Assembly (NCBI RefSeq): GCF_000577615.1
Contig: NZ_CBXX010000001.1
Location: 1 to 64,000, forward strand
Source of the DNA: Herbaspirillum sp. RV1423
GTDB lineage: Bacteria > Pseudomonadota > Gammaproteobacteria > Burkholderiales > Burkholderiaceae_D
Length of the DNA: 64,000 nt
Direction of reading: 5' to 3'
The position numbers and the translations under genes are program-made. The notes under the pieces were generated by a model. It saw only the letters and a list, made by a program, of their open reading frames with translations, searched no databases and was not told the DNA's origin. Numbering within the stretch: the first letter of the stretch is position 1; every line of letters begins with the position of its first letter. Positions 16,552-27,237 of the stretch are shown here, in pieces.

Positions 16552-17067
16552 TCAATGACCGGATATCTCCGAAATCGACGTCCGCACCACCTTGCCGCTC
16601 TCCATGTCGAAGTGCACGTTGAACAGGCGCTCTTCATGGACGTGCAGGTATTTCCAGTCCCACACCTCTTCATTCTTGCGCTTGAACGGCACCACGCTGC
16701 GCGGCCGTCCCAGCATATTGCGCACCTCGTCGCGCGTCATGCCCTTCTGTACCCTGTCGAAATTCTCGTCCGTCAGCACCTGTTGATAACCCGTCAACCT
16801 ACCATCGGACGCGATGCGGAACATCCAGGTTCGCACACCCTCCGGGCCTTTCGGGTACTCCAGCGTGCGGCCGCCGTCGCTTTCCTCGCGTACGCTGTCC
16901 GGCTGCCCCATGACGCCGCGCACATCGGCTTCGGTCGATACGCCTGTGTTCAACTTGTCCAAACCAAACTCCTCCATCGGATTGCCGTTGCGGTCGCATC
17001 CCGGCGCAAGCAATACCGCGCTAGCCGCCAGGAGCCACCCAATTACCTTGCTTTTCATCATTGCCAT
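16552..17067 (-). CDS. SmpA/OmlA (BamE)-like lipoprotein
   Basis: 171-residue predicted lipoprotein; the hydrophobic leader ends LLAPGC, giving a lipidated cysteine. Two repeats of the BamE/OmlA fold are visible: LNTGVSTEADVRGVMGQPDSV and VQKGMTRDEVRNMLGRPRSV. Each is followed by a strand-rich segment (WMFRIASDGRLTGYQQVL; WDWKYLHVHEERLFNVHFD). The family includes the BAM-complex subunit BamE, but the duplicated domain makes this more likely a paralogue than BamE itself. Three ATGs (17067, 17061, 17058) are possible starts; none has a strong ribosome site. It is transcribed alone, away from the scpA block. Confidence 0.82.
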   Translation of the reverse strand: MAMMKSKVIGWLLAASAVLLAPGCDRNGNPMEEFGLDKLNTGVSTEADVRGVMGQPDSVREESDGGRTLEYPKGPEGVRTWMFRIASDGRLTGYQQVLTDENFDRVQKGMTRDEVRNMLGRPRSVVPFKRKNEEVWDWKYLHVHEERLFNVHFDMESGKVVRTSISEISGH

Positions 17068-17141
17068 CTTTGATATCCGGGCTTCAAGACAGGGTAGAAT
17101 AGCGTCTATTAGCCAGTTAACAAGAATTCCCGGGATAAATC

Positions 17142-17348
17142 ATGTTATTCAGCAAACATTTCAGTTCCTACCAATCGGAAGCCACCAAGTTCATCGACGA
17201 ACTCAAGCAAAAGAACCCGAATCTGGAAGAGCAGCAACGCGCCGGTCGCGCACTGCTGTGGGACAAGGCGCCGCTGGATCTGGACAAGACCGCGCGCGAC
17301 AAGGAATCCCGTGTCAAGCAACAACCCTACGTCTATCAAAACCACTAA
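17142..17348 (+). CDS. DUF3460 family small protein
   Basis: 68-residue soluble, highly charged protein of unknown function. The sequence KHFSSYQSEATKFIDELKQK ... QRAGRALLWDK is typical of the DUF3460 family that precedes scpA and panC in many betaproteobacteria. It lies 9 bases upstream of scpA and is probably co-transcribed with it. No enzymatic motif is visible. Confidence 0.85.
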   Translation: MLFSKHFSSYQSEATKFIDELKQKNPNLEEQQRAGRALLWDKAPLDLDKTARDKESRVKQQPYVYQNH

Positions 17349-17357
17349 TCCGCCAGC

Positions 17358-19124
<1,767 letters not shown>

Positions 19125-19125
<1 letters not shown>

Positions 19126-20003
19126 TGCGATGCAGGCAGGCCGTCCTTGCCTTTGCCCTGGCATGGTCGGCGGCGGCTGCGGCAAGCGTCGCCGTCAAGG
19201 ACGACCTCGGCAACGACATCCGCCTCGACCGGCCCGCCCGCCGCATCGTCAGCCTGTCGCCGCACACCACCGAATTGCTCTACGCCGCCGGCGCCGGACC
19301 TTACGTCGTCGGCGTCAGCAATTACAGCGACTATCCGCAGGCCGCGAAACAGATCGTTTCCGTCGGCCGCATCGGCACCGTCGACGTCGAAAAAATCCTC
19401 ACGCTCAAACCCGACCTGATTGTCGCCTGGCATAGCGGCAACTCGGCATCGCAAGTGCAAAAACTGCGTGCGTTCGGCATCCCGGTATTCGAAAGCCAGC
19501 CGGCCGATTACGCCATGATTGCATCGTCGCTGGAGCGTCTCGGCGCACTGAGCGGCACGCCCGAAGGCAACAAGGCCGCAGCCGATTTCCGCGCACGCCG
19601 GCAGGCGCTGGAACAACGCTATCGCAACCGTTCGCCGGTCAGCGTGTTCTACCAGATATGGAGCCAGCCGCTGATGACGCTCAGCGGCAAACACATGGCG
19701 TCGGCGGTCTTGCGCACCTGCGGCGGCAACAACATTTTCGCCAGCCTGCCTCAACTGGCGCCCACCGTCAGTATCGAAACCGTCATCGCCGCCGATCCCG
19801 ATGCCATCCTCGCGCCCGACGATGCGAAGGAACAGCCGTTCGAACAATGGCACCGCTTTGGAAAAATGCGAGCGGTCGCGAACGACAACTTGTTTACCGT
19901 CCACGCCGACTGGATGAATCGACCCGGCCCGCGCATCCTCGATGCCGTCGAACAGGTTTGCAAGATGCTCGATACTGTCCGGGACAAACCATCGGAAAAG
20001 TAG
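19125..20003 (+). CDS. btuF: Periplasmic cobalamin/haem-type ABC binding protein (BtuF-like)
   Basis: 292-residue precursor with a short signal peptide (cleavage near residue 20, AAAAASVAV). It has the substrate-binding fold of the BtuF/FhuD class: RRIVSLSPHTTELLYAAGAG, then ILTLKPDLIVAWHSGN. It most likely captures B12 and hands it to the BtuC/BtuD transporter encoded on the opposite strand, whose 3' end lies 12 bases away. It starts inside the panC stop codon and so is outside the riboswitch-controlled operon. Specificity for B12 is inferred from the neighbours. Confidence 0.82.
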
Positions 20004-20014
20004 GCCCTGAACCG

Positions 20015-20791
20015 TCAGGCTGAAGACGGCGCAAACCATTTTCCGCGCGCCGAATCGATAACATCGAAGCGGCAATCGAATGCCGCCTGCAACACGTCCG
20101 GCCGCAATACCTCATTAACCTCCCCGCTCCACCAGCTCCGTTCGCCGATCAGCAATACATGCGTAGCAAAACGCGCTGCAAGATTGATATCGTGCATGCT
20201 GGCGACGACGCCATGTTCGTCGTCCGCCAGTTCGCGCAACAGGCGCATGACCACTTGCTGGGCCGCGACATCCTGATGCGACGCGGGTTCATCGAGCAGA
20301 TAGAGTTGCGGTGCCTGCAGTAGCAAGGTGGCGATGGCGACGCGTTGACGTTCGCCGCCGGAAAGCCGCATTACGTCCGCATCGGCATAGGCAGTCATGC
20401 CGAGCAGCCCCAGCACATCGGCGGCGGCGCGCCGGTCGGCGGCGTCGTGCCAGCCCCAGCCGGTCCGGTAAGGATGCAGGCCGGCCATGACGCTGTCGAG
20501 CACGTTGCAAGAAAATGCATCGAACTGCTGCTGCGCCACTAGGCCGCGCCACAAGGCAAGCTGTCGGGGCGTCAAGCCGGCGACATCGCCGTCCGTTGCA
20601 TGGCGATGTCCGCTTGCCGGCGCCAGCAAGCCGGCGACCGTATGCAGCAAGGTGCTTTTGCCGATGCCGTTCTTGCCGAGCACGCACCAGAATTCTCCCT
20701 GATGGACTTGCCAGTCGAGATCGGTCAGCAGGCTGGCAGCACCGGTGCGAAGCGTCAGCTTGTCGGTCGTGAGCAAGGTCGCGCGCTTCAT
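20015..20791 (-). CDS. btuD: Cobalamin-type ABC transporter ATP-binding protein
   Basis: 258-residue ATPase expected to power B12 import with the FecCD-type permease. Walker A is GKNGIGKST, the signature is LSGGERQRVAIATLLLQAP, and Walker B is LYLLDEPASHQD followed by a switch histidine in ASMHDINLAARF. The true start MKRATLL at 20791 overlaps the permease stop (ATGA); the longer frame upstream is a shadow of the permease gene. It is the last gene of the btuB-btuC-btuD run. Confidence 0.9.
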   Translation of the reverse strand: MKRATLLTTDKLTLRTGAASLLTDLDWQVHQGEFWCVLGKNGIGKSTLLHTVAGLLAPASGHRHATDGDVAGLTPRQLALWRGLVAQQQFDAFSCNVLDSVMAGLHPYRTGWGWHDAADRRAAADVLGLLGMTAYADADVMRLSGGERQRVAIATLLLQAPQLYLLDEPASHQDVAAQQVVMRLLRELADDEHGVVASMHDINLAARFATHVLLIGERSWWSGEVNEVLRPDVLQAAFDCRFDVIDSARGKWFAPSSA

Positions 20792-21771
20792 GTGCGGCTC
20801 CTCGACAGCAGCCACAGAAACAGCGGCACACCAATCAGCGCAGTGATGACGCCGACCGGCAATTGCGTCGGCGCGACGACCGTGCGCGCCGCCAGATCGG
20901 CCAGCGCGAGCCCGCCGCCGCCGGCCAATGCCGCAGCAGGCAGCAGTACGCGCTGGTCGTTGCCGATCAGCAGGCGCAGGCCGTGCGGCACCACCAGGCC
21001 GACGAAGCCGATGGTGCCGGCCATGGTCACCGCCGCGGCGGTCGCCAGCGACGCCGCGCACAAGGTTGCGACGCGCAGGCGCACCACCGGCACGCCGAGC
21101 AATTGCGCAAAACTTTCGCCGCGCGCCAGCAAATTCAGGCGCGGTGCATTCCAGGTCGACCAGAGCAGCACAAGCACGGCGATCATTGCCGCAACCGGCA
21201 GGAAACGGCTATCTTCCAGATCGCCCATGAGCCAGAACACCATGCCGCGCAATTGCGAATCGGCCGCCAGCGTGAGCACCAGCGTAATGACCGCGCCGAA
21301 TCCCGCTGCCAGCATTACGCCGGTCAACAGCAAGCGATGCCCCGCCGCCATCGGCGACAAGGGCAAGCGACGCAGGGATTTACCGACAAGGCCGAACAGC
21401 AAGATCACCGCCAGACCGGCCCCCATCACGGCGCCGACCGCAGCGATATTCTGTCGCGGCAGACTGGCGTAACCCGCTGCCAGCGTCGCCACCAAAGCCC
21501 CCGCGGCAGAACCGCCCGATACGCCCAGCACATAAGGTTCGGCCAAAGGATTGCGCAACAGAACTTGCATCAGCGCCCCCGCCATCGCCAGCAGCGCGCC
21601 GACAGTGAATGCGGTCAGGGCGTGCGGCACGCGCAGTTGCAGCAACATGGCAGCATCGGCGCTGTCGCCGCCCGGTCGCAGGCAGCCGGTGCTGCCGCAC
21701 ATGCCGGCGAGAACGAGCGCCAGCCCGGCCAATACCGCCAGGCAGGAAAGTATCCCTATTGCTCGTCGCAT
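20788..21771 (-). CDS. btuC: FecCD-family ABC permease (BtuC-like)
   Basis: 327-residue inner-membrane permease with about ten transmembrane segments. Family motifs include RVPHALTAFTVGALLAMAGALMQ near the N-terminus, LAEPYVLGVSGGSAAGALVA, and FVGLVVPHGLRLLIG near the C-terminus. It should form the B12 channel with the ATPase encoded just downstream. It starts 7 bases after the receptor gene ends, placing it in the same riboswitch-controlled operon. Confidence 0.9.
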   Translation of the reverse strand: MRRAIGILSCLAVLAGLALVLAGMCGSTGCLRPGGDSADAAMLLQLRVPHALTAFTVGALLAMAGALMQVLLRNPLAEPYVLGVSGGSAAGALVATLAAGYASLPRQNIAAVGAVMGAGLAVILLFGLVGKSLRRLPLSPMAAGHRLLLTGVMLAAGFGAVITLVLTLAADSQLRGMVFWLMGDLEDSRFLPVAAMIAVLVLLWSTWNAPRLNLLARGESFAQLLGVPVVRLRVATLCAASLATAAAVTMAGTIGFVGLVVPHGLRLLIGNDQRVLLPAAALAGGGGLALADLAARTVVAPTQLPVGVITALIGVPLFLWLLSRSRT

Positions 21772-21778
21772 GCGATCC

Positions 21779-23722
21779 TTAAAAGTCGTAACGTGCGGTA
21801 AATTTTACTGCACGGCCGCTCTCGGGATAGATGCTGCCGGCGCAGCCGAAGGCTTGCGAAAAATAATTCTTGTCGGCCAGGTTGGCGCCGGTCAGCGCAA
21901 ACTCCCACGCGCTCACCCGCACCGCATAGCGCGCATCGACGGTCGTGTACGACGGCATGCGCGCGTTGCAGGTGTTGCTGAAATCGCTGCCGTAGCGCTG
22001 CGCATCGGCCCACAGCACGCCGAGGTTGACGCTCTGGTTGCCGGATTGCCAGTTCAGGCGCGCCGAAGCAGTGTTCCTCGGCACCAGCACCATTTCCTTG
22101 CCGGCGTTGGGGCCGTCGGTGAAGGTTGCGGCGATGTGCTGGAAATTGGCTTTCAGGCTGAAGTCCGCGCTCAATCTTGCGTTGGCTTCCAGTTCCACGC
22201 CCTGCCGTTTGGTCGGGTCCAGATTGACGTTGGCGCCGAAAGGGCCGACGGTCGGATCAAAAAACAGCTCGTCCCTGAGGCGATGGCGGAACCACTTGAG
22301 CGTGGCGTTGGTGTCTGCGCCGCCCCAGGTCGCGCCGAATTCCAGATCGTGCGACATCTGCGGCTTGAGTATCTGCCCCGTCGCCAATGCGGCAAAACCA
22401 TTCTCGTCGGCGGTCGGCAAACGATAGCTTTGTCCTGTCTTGCTGAACACGCGCACGGAGGGCACGACCGCATAGCTCGCCTGCACGTCCCAGGCATTGA
22501 CGCCTTGCGCTTTATCGTAGCCACCGATGGTACTGTTCTTGTCGAATACTTCATGGCGCAGCCCTAGCGCGATGCGCGCATTGCGATCGATCTGTAATTC
22601 ATCGCGCACATAGGCGGCGCGAGCAGTCTGCCTGGCATCGCTGCCGCCATTGACATTACCGGTCTGCCATTCGGAAAAATCGAGTCCCGTTACCAGCTCG
22701 TTCTTCAGCCCGCCGCCTTCGGCGATGTGGCGCAGGCGCGGCGAGAACTGCGTGGTGCGGCTGTGCACTTCGCTGACCGGGCCGCCGCCATAGCTGGCGC
22801 GGGAAATCTTTTCCCGATGGGACAGTTCCGCGGCGGCCTCAAGCGCGCCGAACTTGCGCTCGAAGAAGGCCGTGATGCGATCGCTATCGTAGGAACCGTT
22901 ATCCTGAGGCGTACTTGCCCGGCGCGGATTGGCGAGAAACTGCGCCATGCTAAGCGAGCCAGGAAGACCGTAGTCGGCGCGCGCCAGGTCGACGCGCAAG
23001 CCGAAACGGCCCTCGCTGGAAAACCATTGCGCCACGCCGCTGAAATTTTCCTGATTGGCAGCGTTGTTGCCGCGGTAATTGTCCGCATGCTGCTTGCTGT
23101 AGGCGGCGTTCAGTGCAAAGCCGTCCCAGCCTCTGGACACGCTGGCGCGGCCGCTGCGCAAACCGTAGCTGCCCGCCTCGCCGACCACAGTGCCGTGCGT
23201 TGCATCCGCTGCGGGCCGCTTGGTGATGATTTGTATCGTGCCGCCGGTGGCGCCGTCGCCATACAGCACGCTGCTGCCGCCGCGCATGATCTCGATGCGT
23301 TCGACGGTGTCGATCGGCACCGAAGACAGCAAAGCGGTCGACAATTCATTTTCGGACAAACGCACGCCGTCAATCAGGATGACCAGGTTCTGGTCGCCAT
23401 TGCTGCCGAAGCCGCGCATGTCGAGTGCAAAGTCGCCCGGTCCCGCCAGGCTCTGACGTCCATATACGCCGCCAAGCTTGCGAATTGCTTCGTTGACGTT
23501 GTCGATGCCCGCATTGCGGATGTCTTCGGCCGTGACGACGGTTGCCCCCACCGGAGGGAACGCCGGGTCGTTGGGAAAACGTGATGCGGTCACGACGACG
23601 GGCGCAAGGTTCTGATCGGCGACAGTCTGCGCCGCGGCATTGGTGCATGAAAAAACGATATGGACAACAACCGCCAGTGCAGGTGCGACTGCTGCACGGC
23701 GTGATGGAACTGCAGGTTTCAT
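21779..23722 (-). CDS. btuB: TonB-dependent vitamin B12 receptor (BtuB-like)
   Basis: 647-residue outer-membrane receptor. After a signal peptide (about 1-32) come a TonB box region (APVVVTASRFP) and a plug domain (FALDMRGFGSNGDQNLVILI ... IEIMRGGSSVLYGDGATGGT). A 22-strand-type barrel follows, ending in the terminal aromatic signature FTARYDF. Direct evidence for B12 as ligand is the cobalamin riboswitch in its leader and the BtuCD-like genes downstream. The ATG at 23722 lacks a strong ribosome site, consistent with translation being gated by the leader RNA. Confidence 0.9.
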   Translation of the reverse strand: MKPAVPSRRAAVAPALAVVVHIVFSCTNAAAQTVADQNLAPVVVTASRFPNDPAFPPVGATVVTAEDIRNAGIDNVNEAIRKLGGVYGRQSLAGPGDFALDMRGFGSNGDQNLVILIDGVRLSENELSTALLSSVPIDTVERIEIMRGGSSVLYGDGATGGTIQIITKRPAADATHGTVVGEAGSYGLRSGRASVSRGWDGFALNAAYSKQHADNYRGNNAANQENFSGVAQWFSSEGRFGLRVDLARADYGLPGSLSMAQFLANPRRASTPQDNGSYDSDRITAFFERKFGALEAAAELSHREKISRASYGGGPVSEVHSRTTQFSPRLRHIAEGGGLKNELVTGLDFSEWQTGNVNGGSDARQTARAAYVRDELQIDRNARIALGLRHEVFDKNSTIGGYDKAQGVNAWDVQASYAVVPSVRVFSKTGQSYRLPTADENGFAALATGQILKPQMSHDLEFGATWGGADTNATLKWFRHRLRDELFFDPTVGPFGANVNLDPTKRQGVELEANARLSADFSLKANFQHIAATFTDGPNAGKEMVLVPRNTASARLNWQSGNQSVNLGVLWADAQRYGSDFSNTCNARMPSYTTVDARYAVRVSAWEFALTGANLADKNYFSQAFGCAGSIYPESGRAVKFTARYDF

Positions 23723-23784
23723 GATGCATTTCTGATAAGCGTTTCCCGCCTGCCTCCCCGCAGGCCGGATTGAAATGGAAGGCG

Positions 23785-24010
23785 CGGCCTTCCCCTGTCC
23801 TGGCCGGTATCCGGGCTGCAGGCGTCACCACCAAGCCTTCCCATGCCGCGCTGCGCAAACGACAAGATGCGCGAAGCGATCACAGTGGCGAATATGGCGG
23901 CCGCCATCGAAACAACCGATGGCGCCTGCTTACCGTTGCGGGGGCAGCGTACGTTGGCGGACAGACAACCGTCATCCGATTCCGCGCCGTACTTCCCGTT
24001 TAACTGCCGG
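23785..24010 (-). promoter_or_regulatory. Cobalamin riboswitch
   Basis: Read on the minus strand, the leader contains the conserved core AACGGGAAGT, then a GCTGCCCCCGCAACGGTAA element, and further on the B12 box AGCCCGGATACCGGCC followed by a closing stem. All three occur in the correct order and spacing upstream of btuB. Binding of adenosylcobalamin should shut off btuB-btuC-btuD expression. The ends given are approximate. Confidence 0.93.
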
Positions 24011-24483
24011 CATGAACATGTCGGCGAGCACCAAAACGGCGCAATTGTATGCGGCAAAGCCACGAAGGGCAATCCGCCGTGACAAACGAAGCAGGCTTGC
24101 AGTAAGATTGCCCAAAGATCAACCTGATCGCCATAACGTCAGTGAAATGGGGAATTTTCATCGCTTTTTAGCTGATGGAGCAGCTTGACAGGGCCTTATA
24201 ATCCGTTCAACTAATAGCGGAGGTGCGCCTTGACCTGGGCCCGGCCGGGGAATCAGGCAAAAGATGCAGGCAAGCTCTCTACAGGATTGCCATTTATTGC
24301 CGATATGCATTTATTATTTCGGCAACGCAACAATGAATGCCGCACAATACAGCCGTCTGTCATAAAGAACAGGAGCGTCATATCAACGAACCGTCTCGTC
24401 GAACCACGTAATTCAGTGACAGATTGTCCGCCTTCGCGGCGGAAGCAAACAACGCAGCAAATTTGTATGGAGATACCAAGATC
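24011..24483. other. Divergent intergenic region btuB / cheZ
   Basis: About 470 bases between the riboswitch and cheZ. No gene is supported. It should hold the btuB promoter on one strand and the cheZ promoter on the other. The only assignable element is the sigma-28-like pair at 24280-24306. Confidence 0.6.
24280..24306 (+). promoter_or_regulatory. Candidate sigma-28 (FliA) promoter of cheZ-cheA
   Basis: TACAGGAT at 24280-24287 (5 of 8 against TAAAGTTT) is followed after 11 bases by GCCGATAT at 24299-24306 (7 of 8 against GCCGATAA). Orientation is towards cheZ, about 180 bases upstream of its start. Flagellar sigma control would suit a chemotaxis operon. This is a pattern match only. Confidence 0.5.
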
Positions 24484-25209
24484 ATGAGTGACGATGTTGA
24501 TTTAGAAGCACTGTTCGACGAGATTTCGGCGCAATCCCTGCCCGCAGCCACCGCAGCGGCTGAACCGCCCCCATCCGCGAGCCCTGCTCCAACGCTGGAA
24601 GACCAGTCCGACAAGCCCATGTACGAACGCCTGGGCGGCATCGTCCGCCTGCTGCACGACTCCATGCGCGAACTCGGCTATGACCGTTCGCTGTCGGACG
24701 TCGCTTCGCAGATCGGCGACGCTCAGGGCCGTCTGGAACACGTCGCCACCCTGACCGAACAAGCCGCCAACAAGGTGCTCAACTCGATCGATGCCGGCAT
24801 GCCCGCCCAGGATGCCCTCGCCAGCAAGGCCAAGGACATCGACGACCGCTGGGCCCGTCTGTTTGCAGGCCAGATGACCATCGACGAGTTCAAGAACCTG
24901 GCGACCGATTCCAAGAAATTCTCCACCGCCGTCATCGAAGCCACCGAGGTCGAAAAGGCCCGCATGCTGGAAATCATGATGGCGCAGGACTTCCAGGACA
25001 TCACCGGCCAACTGATCAAGAAGATCGTCAGCATCACTGCCGTGGCGGAACGCGAACTGGCCCAACTGCTCCGCGACAACGCGCCGCCGGAAGTCAAGGC
25101 AGCCATCGAAGCCGAGAAACCGGTTGAGTTGCTGAATGGACCTTCCGCCCCGGGCTCAGCCATGGTGCAGAATGATGTGGATGACTTACTCGCTAACCTG
25201 GGGTTCTAA
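24484..25209 (+). CDS. cheZ: Chemotaxis protein phosphatase CheZ
   Basis: 241-residue protein that accelerates dephosphorylation of CheY-P and so resets flagellar switching. The diagnostic helix FQDITGQLIKKIVSIT carries the acidic residue and glutamine that act on CheY. The extreme C-terminus VDDLLANLGF is the CheY-docking peptide. The N-terminal ~45 residues are a proline/alanine-rich variable part. The start at 24484 fits the family; an upstream in-frame start would add 20 unrelated residues. Its stop overlaps the cheA start (TAATG). Confidence 0.93.
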   Translation: MSDDVDLEALFDEISAQSLPAATAAAEPPPSASPAPTLEDQSDKPMYERLGGIVRLLHDSMRELGYDRSLSDVASQIGDAQGRLEHVATLTEQAANKVLNSIDAGMPAQDALASKAKDIDDRWARLFAGQMTIDEFKNLATDSKKFSTAVIEATEVEKARMLEIMMAQDFQDITGQLIKKIVSITAVAERELAQLLRDNAPPEVKAAIEAEKPVELLNGPSAPGSAMVQNDVDDLLANLGF

Positions 25210-27110
25210 TGGATGACGAAATGCTCAAGGATTTTGTCGTTGAGGCATTAGACCTCGCGACTAACGTTGAAGAGCATCTGCTGACTCTTGAACGGCATCC
25301 TGACGATATGGAAATTCTGAATGCGGTTTTTCGCGCATTCCACACTATCAAAGGCGGCGCCGGTTTCGTCAATTTGCCGGCCATGGTGTCGGCCTGCCAC
25401 TTGACGGAAAACCTGTTCGACGCCCTGCGCACCGGCAAGGCTGCGGTCACGCCGATCGCAATCGAAGCGGCGCTGCAAGCCAGCGGCTTTGTCGCCGACC
25501 AGCTCAATGAACTGTCCAACGGCGCGGATCCGGCCAGCCTGGCGTCCATGCCGCAAGACCTGGAAGACATCCTGACCCAGGCCATCGAGGGCCAGGCTGC
25601 TCCGGCAGCCGCCGCGGCACCCGTCCCTTCGGCGCCGGCTGTGGCCGCAGCGCCAGCGACTGTATCGACGACGCCTTCCATCAATGGCGGCGCCAGCGTA
25701 CTCGGCGCCGACGGCTCGCTCGACTGGAATGCCTTGTATCAGGCGGTTGCCGGCGGCGTCGGCGATGCGCCGCCTGCTGCGGCAGTTGCCGCGCCTGCGG
25801 AAGTTGCCGATGCCGTGGAAGACAGCAGTTCCGGCCATCCTAAAGCCTTGCCCTCGGCCACGCCGAAGGCAGCCGCTCCCGCTGTCACGCCCAACCGCCG
25901 CGCCACCGACAATCAACCCGGCGGCGGCAAGGAGGAAAGCATCCGTATCGATGCCGGCAAGCTCGACGCCTTGCTGGAAGTGGCCGGTGAATCGGTCCAG
26001 GCCGCCAACCAAGCTGCCGTGCTGTTGGAAAAACTGCAGCAGTTCAAGTTTGAAGGCACCGCCGCTGCCTTGATGTCGACGCTGGCCGAAACGCTCGGCC
26101 GCGCGTCGCGCTATTCCAGCGAACTGCAGCGCGCGACCTTGTCGACGCGCATGCAGCCGGTCGGCCGCCTGTTCCAGAAATTTCCTCGCCTGGTGCGCGA
26201 ACTGGCCAAGGATCTCGGCAAGGACGTCGACCTGGCCATCTCGGGCGCCGAAACCGAAGTCGACCGCGTCGTTGTGGACAGCCTGTACGACCCGCTGGTG
26301 CACATGCTGCGCAACTCGCTCGACCACGGCATCGAAACCGACCGCGCCGCCGCAGGCAAGCCGAACAAGGCGACCATTTCGCTCAAGGCATGGCAGGAAG
26401 CCAGCAGCGTCATGATCGAGATTTTCGACGACGGCAAGGGCATGGATCCGGATTTCCTGCGCAAGAAAGCAATCGGCAAGGGCCTGATCGGCGAGCATGA
26501 CGCGCAAAGCCACGATGAAGCGCTGCAACTGGTGTTCCTGCCGGGTTTCTCAACCAAGGAAGTAGCTTCCAGCGTGTCCGGCCGCGGTGTCGGCATGGAT
26601 GTGGTGAAGACCGCCGTGGAAAAACACCGCGGCACCATCCGCATCGATTCCACGCTGGGCGTCGGCACGCGTTTCTCGATCCGCCTGCCGATCGAATTGT
26701 CGATCATCCCGACCATGCTGGTGCGCACCGCCGGTGCCGCGCTGGCGTTGCCGATGGCGGTTGTGGAACGCGTGGTGGAATTGCCGGACGACTTCGACGA
26801 AGTCGGCGGCGCGCCGGTGTTGCGCGACCAGGGCCGTCCGCTACCGGTCCATTCGCTGGCCGGCGTGCTCGGCTACGAGCCCGGGAACGAGCGCGTCGGC
26901 ATCGTCATGGCTGTGCCGCATCCCTACATCCTCGGCGTCGAAGCCGTGGAAGGCACGGCCGATCTGGTGATCAAACCGCTCACCGCGATCCAGACCAACG
27001 GCATTACCGGTACTGCGCGCTCCGCTGAAGGCGAACTGGTGCTGGTCGTGGGCCTGTCCTTCCTGCTGGAAGGTTGCCGCGCGTCGGCCAAGGCTGTCGC
27101 TCAGGTCTGA
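25209..27110 (+). CDS. cheA: Chemotaxis histidine kinase CheA-type
   Basis: 633-residue sensor kinase. An Hpt domain has the phospho-accepting histidine in FRAFHTIKGGAGFVN (His45). A long Ala/Pro-rich linker spans about 130-240. The dimerisation and kinase domains follow, with N-box HMLRNSLDHGIE, G-box FDDGKGMDPDF and GRGVGMDVVK, and a C-terminal CheW-like domain. The CheY-binding P2 domain usually found after Hpt is not recognisable; the linker occupies its place. No cheW, cheY or receptor gene lies nearby, so with cheZ this forms an isolated pair. Confidence 0.9.
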   Translation: MDDEMLKDFVVEALDLATNVEEHLLTLERHPDDMEILNAVFRAFHTIKGGAGFVNLPAMVSACHLTENLFDALRTGKAAVTPIAIEAALQASGFVADQLNELSNGADPASLASMPQDLEDILTQAIEGQAAPAAAAAPVPSAPAVAAAPATVSTTPSINGGASVLGADGSLDWNALYQAVAGGVGDAPPAAAVAAPAEVADAVEDSSSGHPKALPSATPKAAAPAVTPNRRATDNQPGGGKEESIRIDAGKLDALLEVAGESVQAANQAAVLLEKLQQFKFEGTAAALMSTLAETLGRASRYSSELQRATLSTRMQPVGRLFQKFPRLVRELAKDLGKDVDLAISGAETEVDRVVVDSLYDPLVHMLRNSLDHGIETDRAAAGKPNKATISLKAWQEASSVMIEIFDDGKGMDPDFLRKKAIGKGLIGEHDAQSHDEALQLVFLPGFSTKEVASSVSGRGVGMDVVKTAVEKHRGTIRIDSTLGVGTRFSIRLPIELSIIPTMLVRTAGAALALPMAVVERVVELPDDFDEVGGAPVLRDQGRPLPVHSLAGVLGYEPGNERVGIVMAVPHPYILGVEAVEGTADLVIKPLTAIQTNGITGTARSAEGELVLVVGLSFLLEGCRASAKAVAQV

Positions 27111-27123
27111 GCGTCTCCTGCCC

Positions 27124-27160
27124 GCTCATCTGCCGCATGCAAACAATGCGGCAGATGAGC
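27124..27160. terminator. Strong hairpin after cheA
   Basis: A perfect 15-bp stem (27124-27138 with 27146-27160) around a 7-base loop lies 14 bases after the cheA stop, between cheA and the convergent marC. No T-run follows on either strand. It may be a transcript-stabilising hairpin or a non-canonical terminator. Confidence 0.6.
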
Positions 27161-27237
27161 AGTTCTGCACTTTCCCGTCCATCACTCCTGCATTCAACGC
27201 TCGGCGATACGGCCGCCCCTGAGGTTCCGGCAATGCC

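Noticed and set aside
24185..24202. TTGACA and TATAAT boxes upstream of cheZ
   Set aside because: They are only 6 bases apart, far too close for a sigma-70 promoter.
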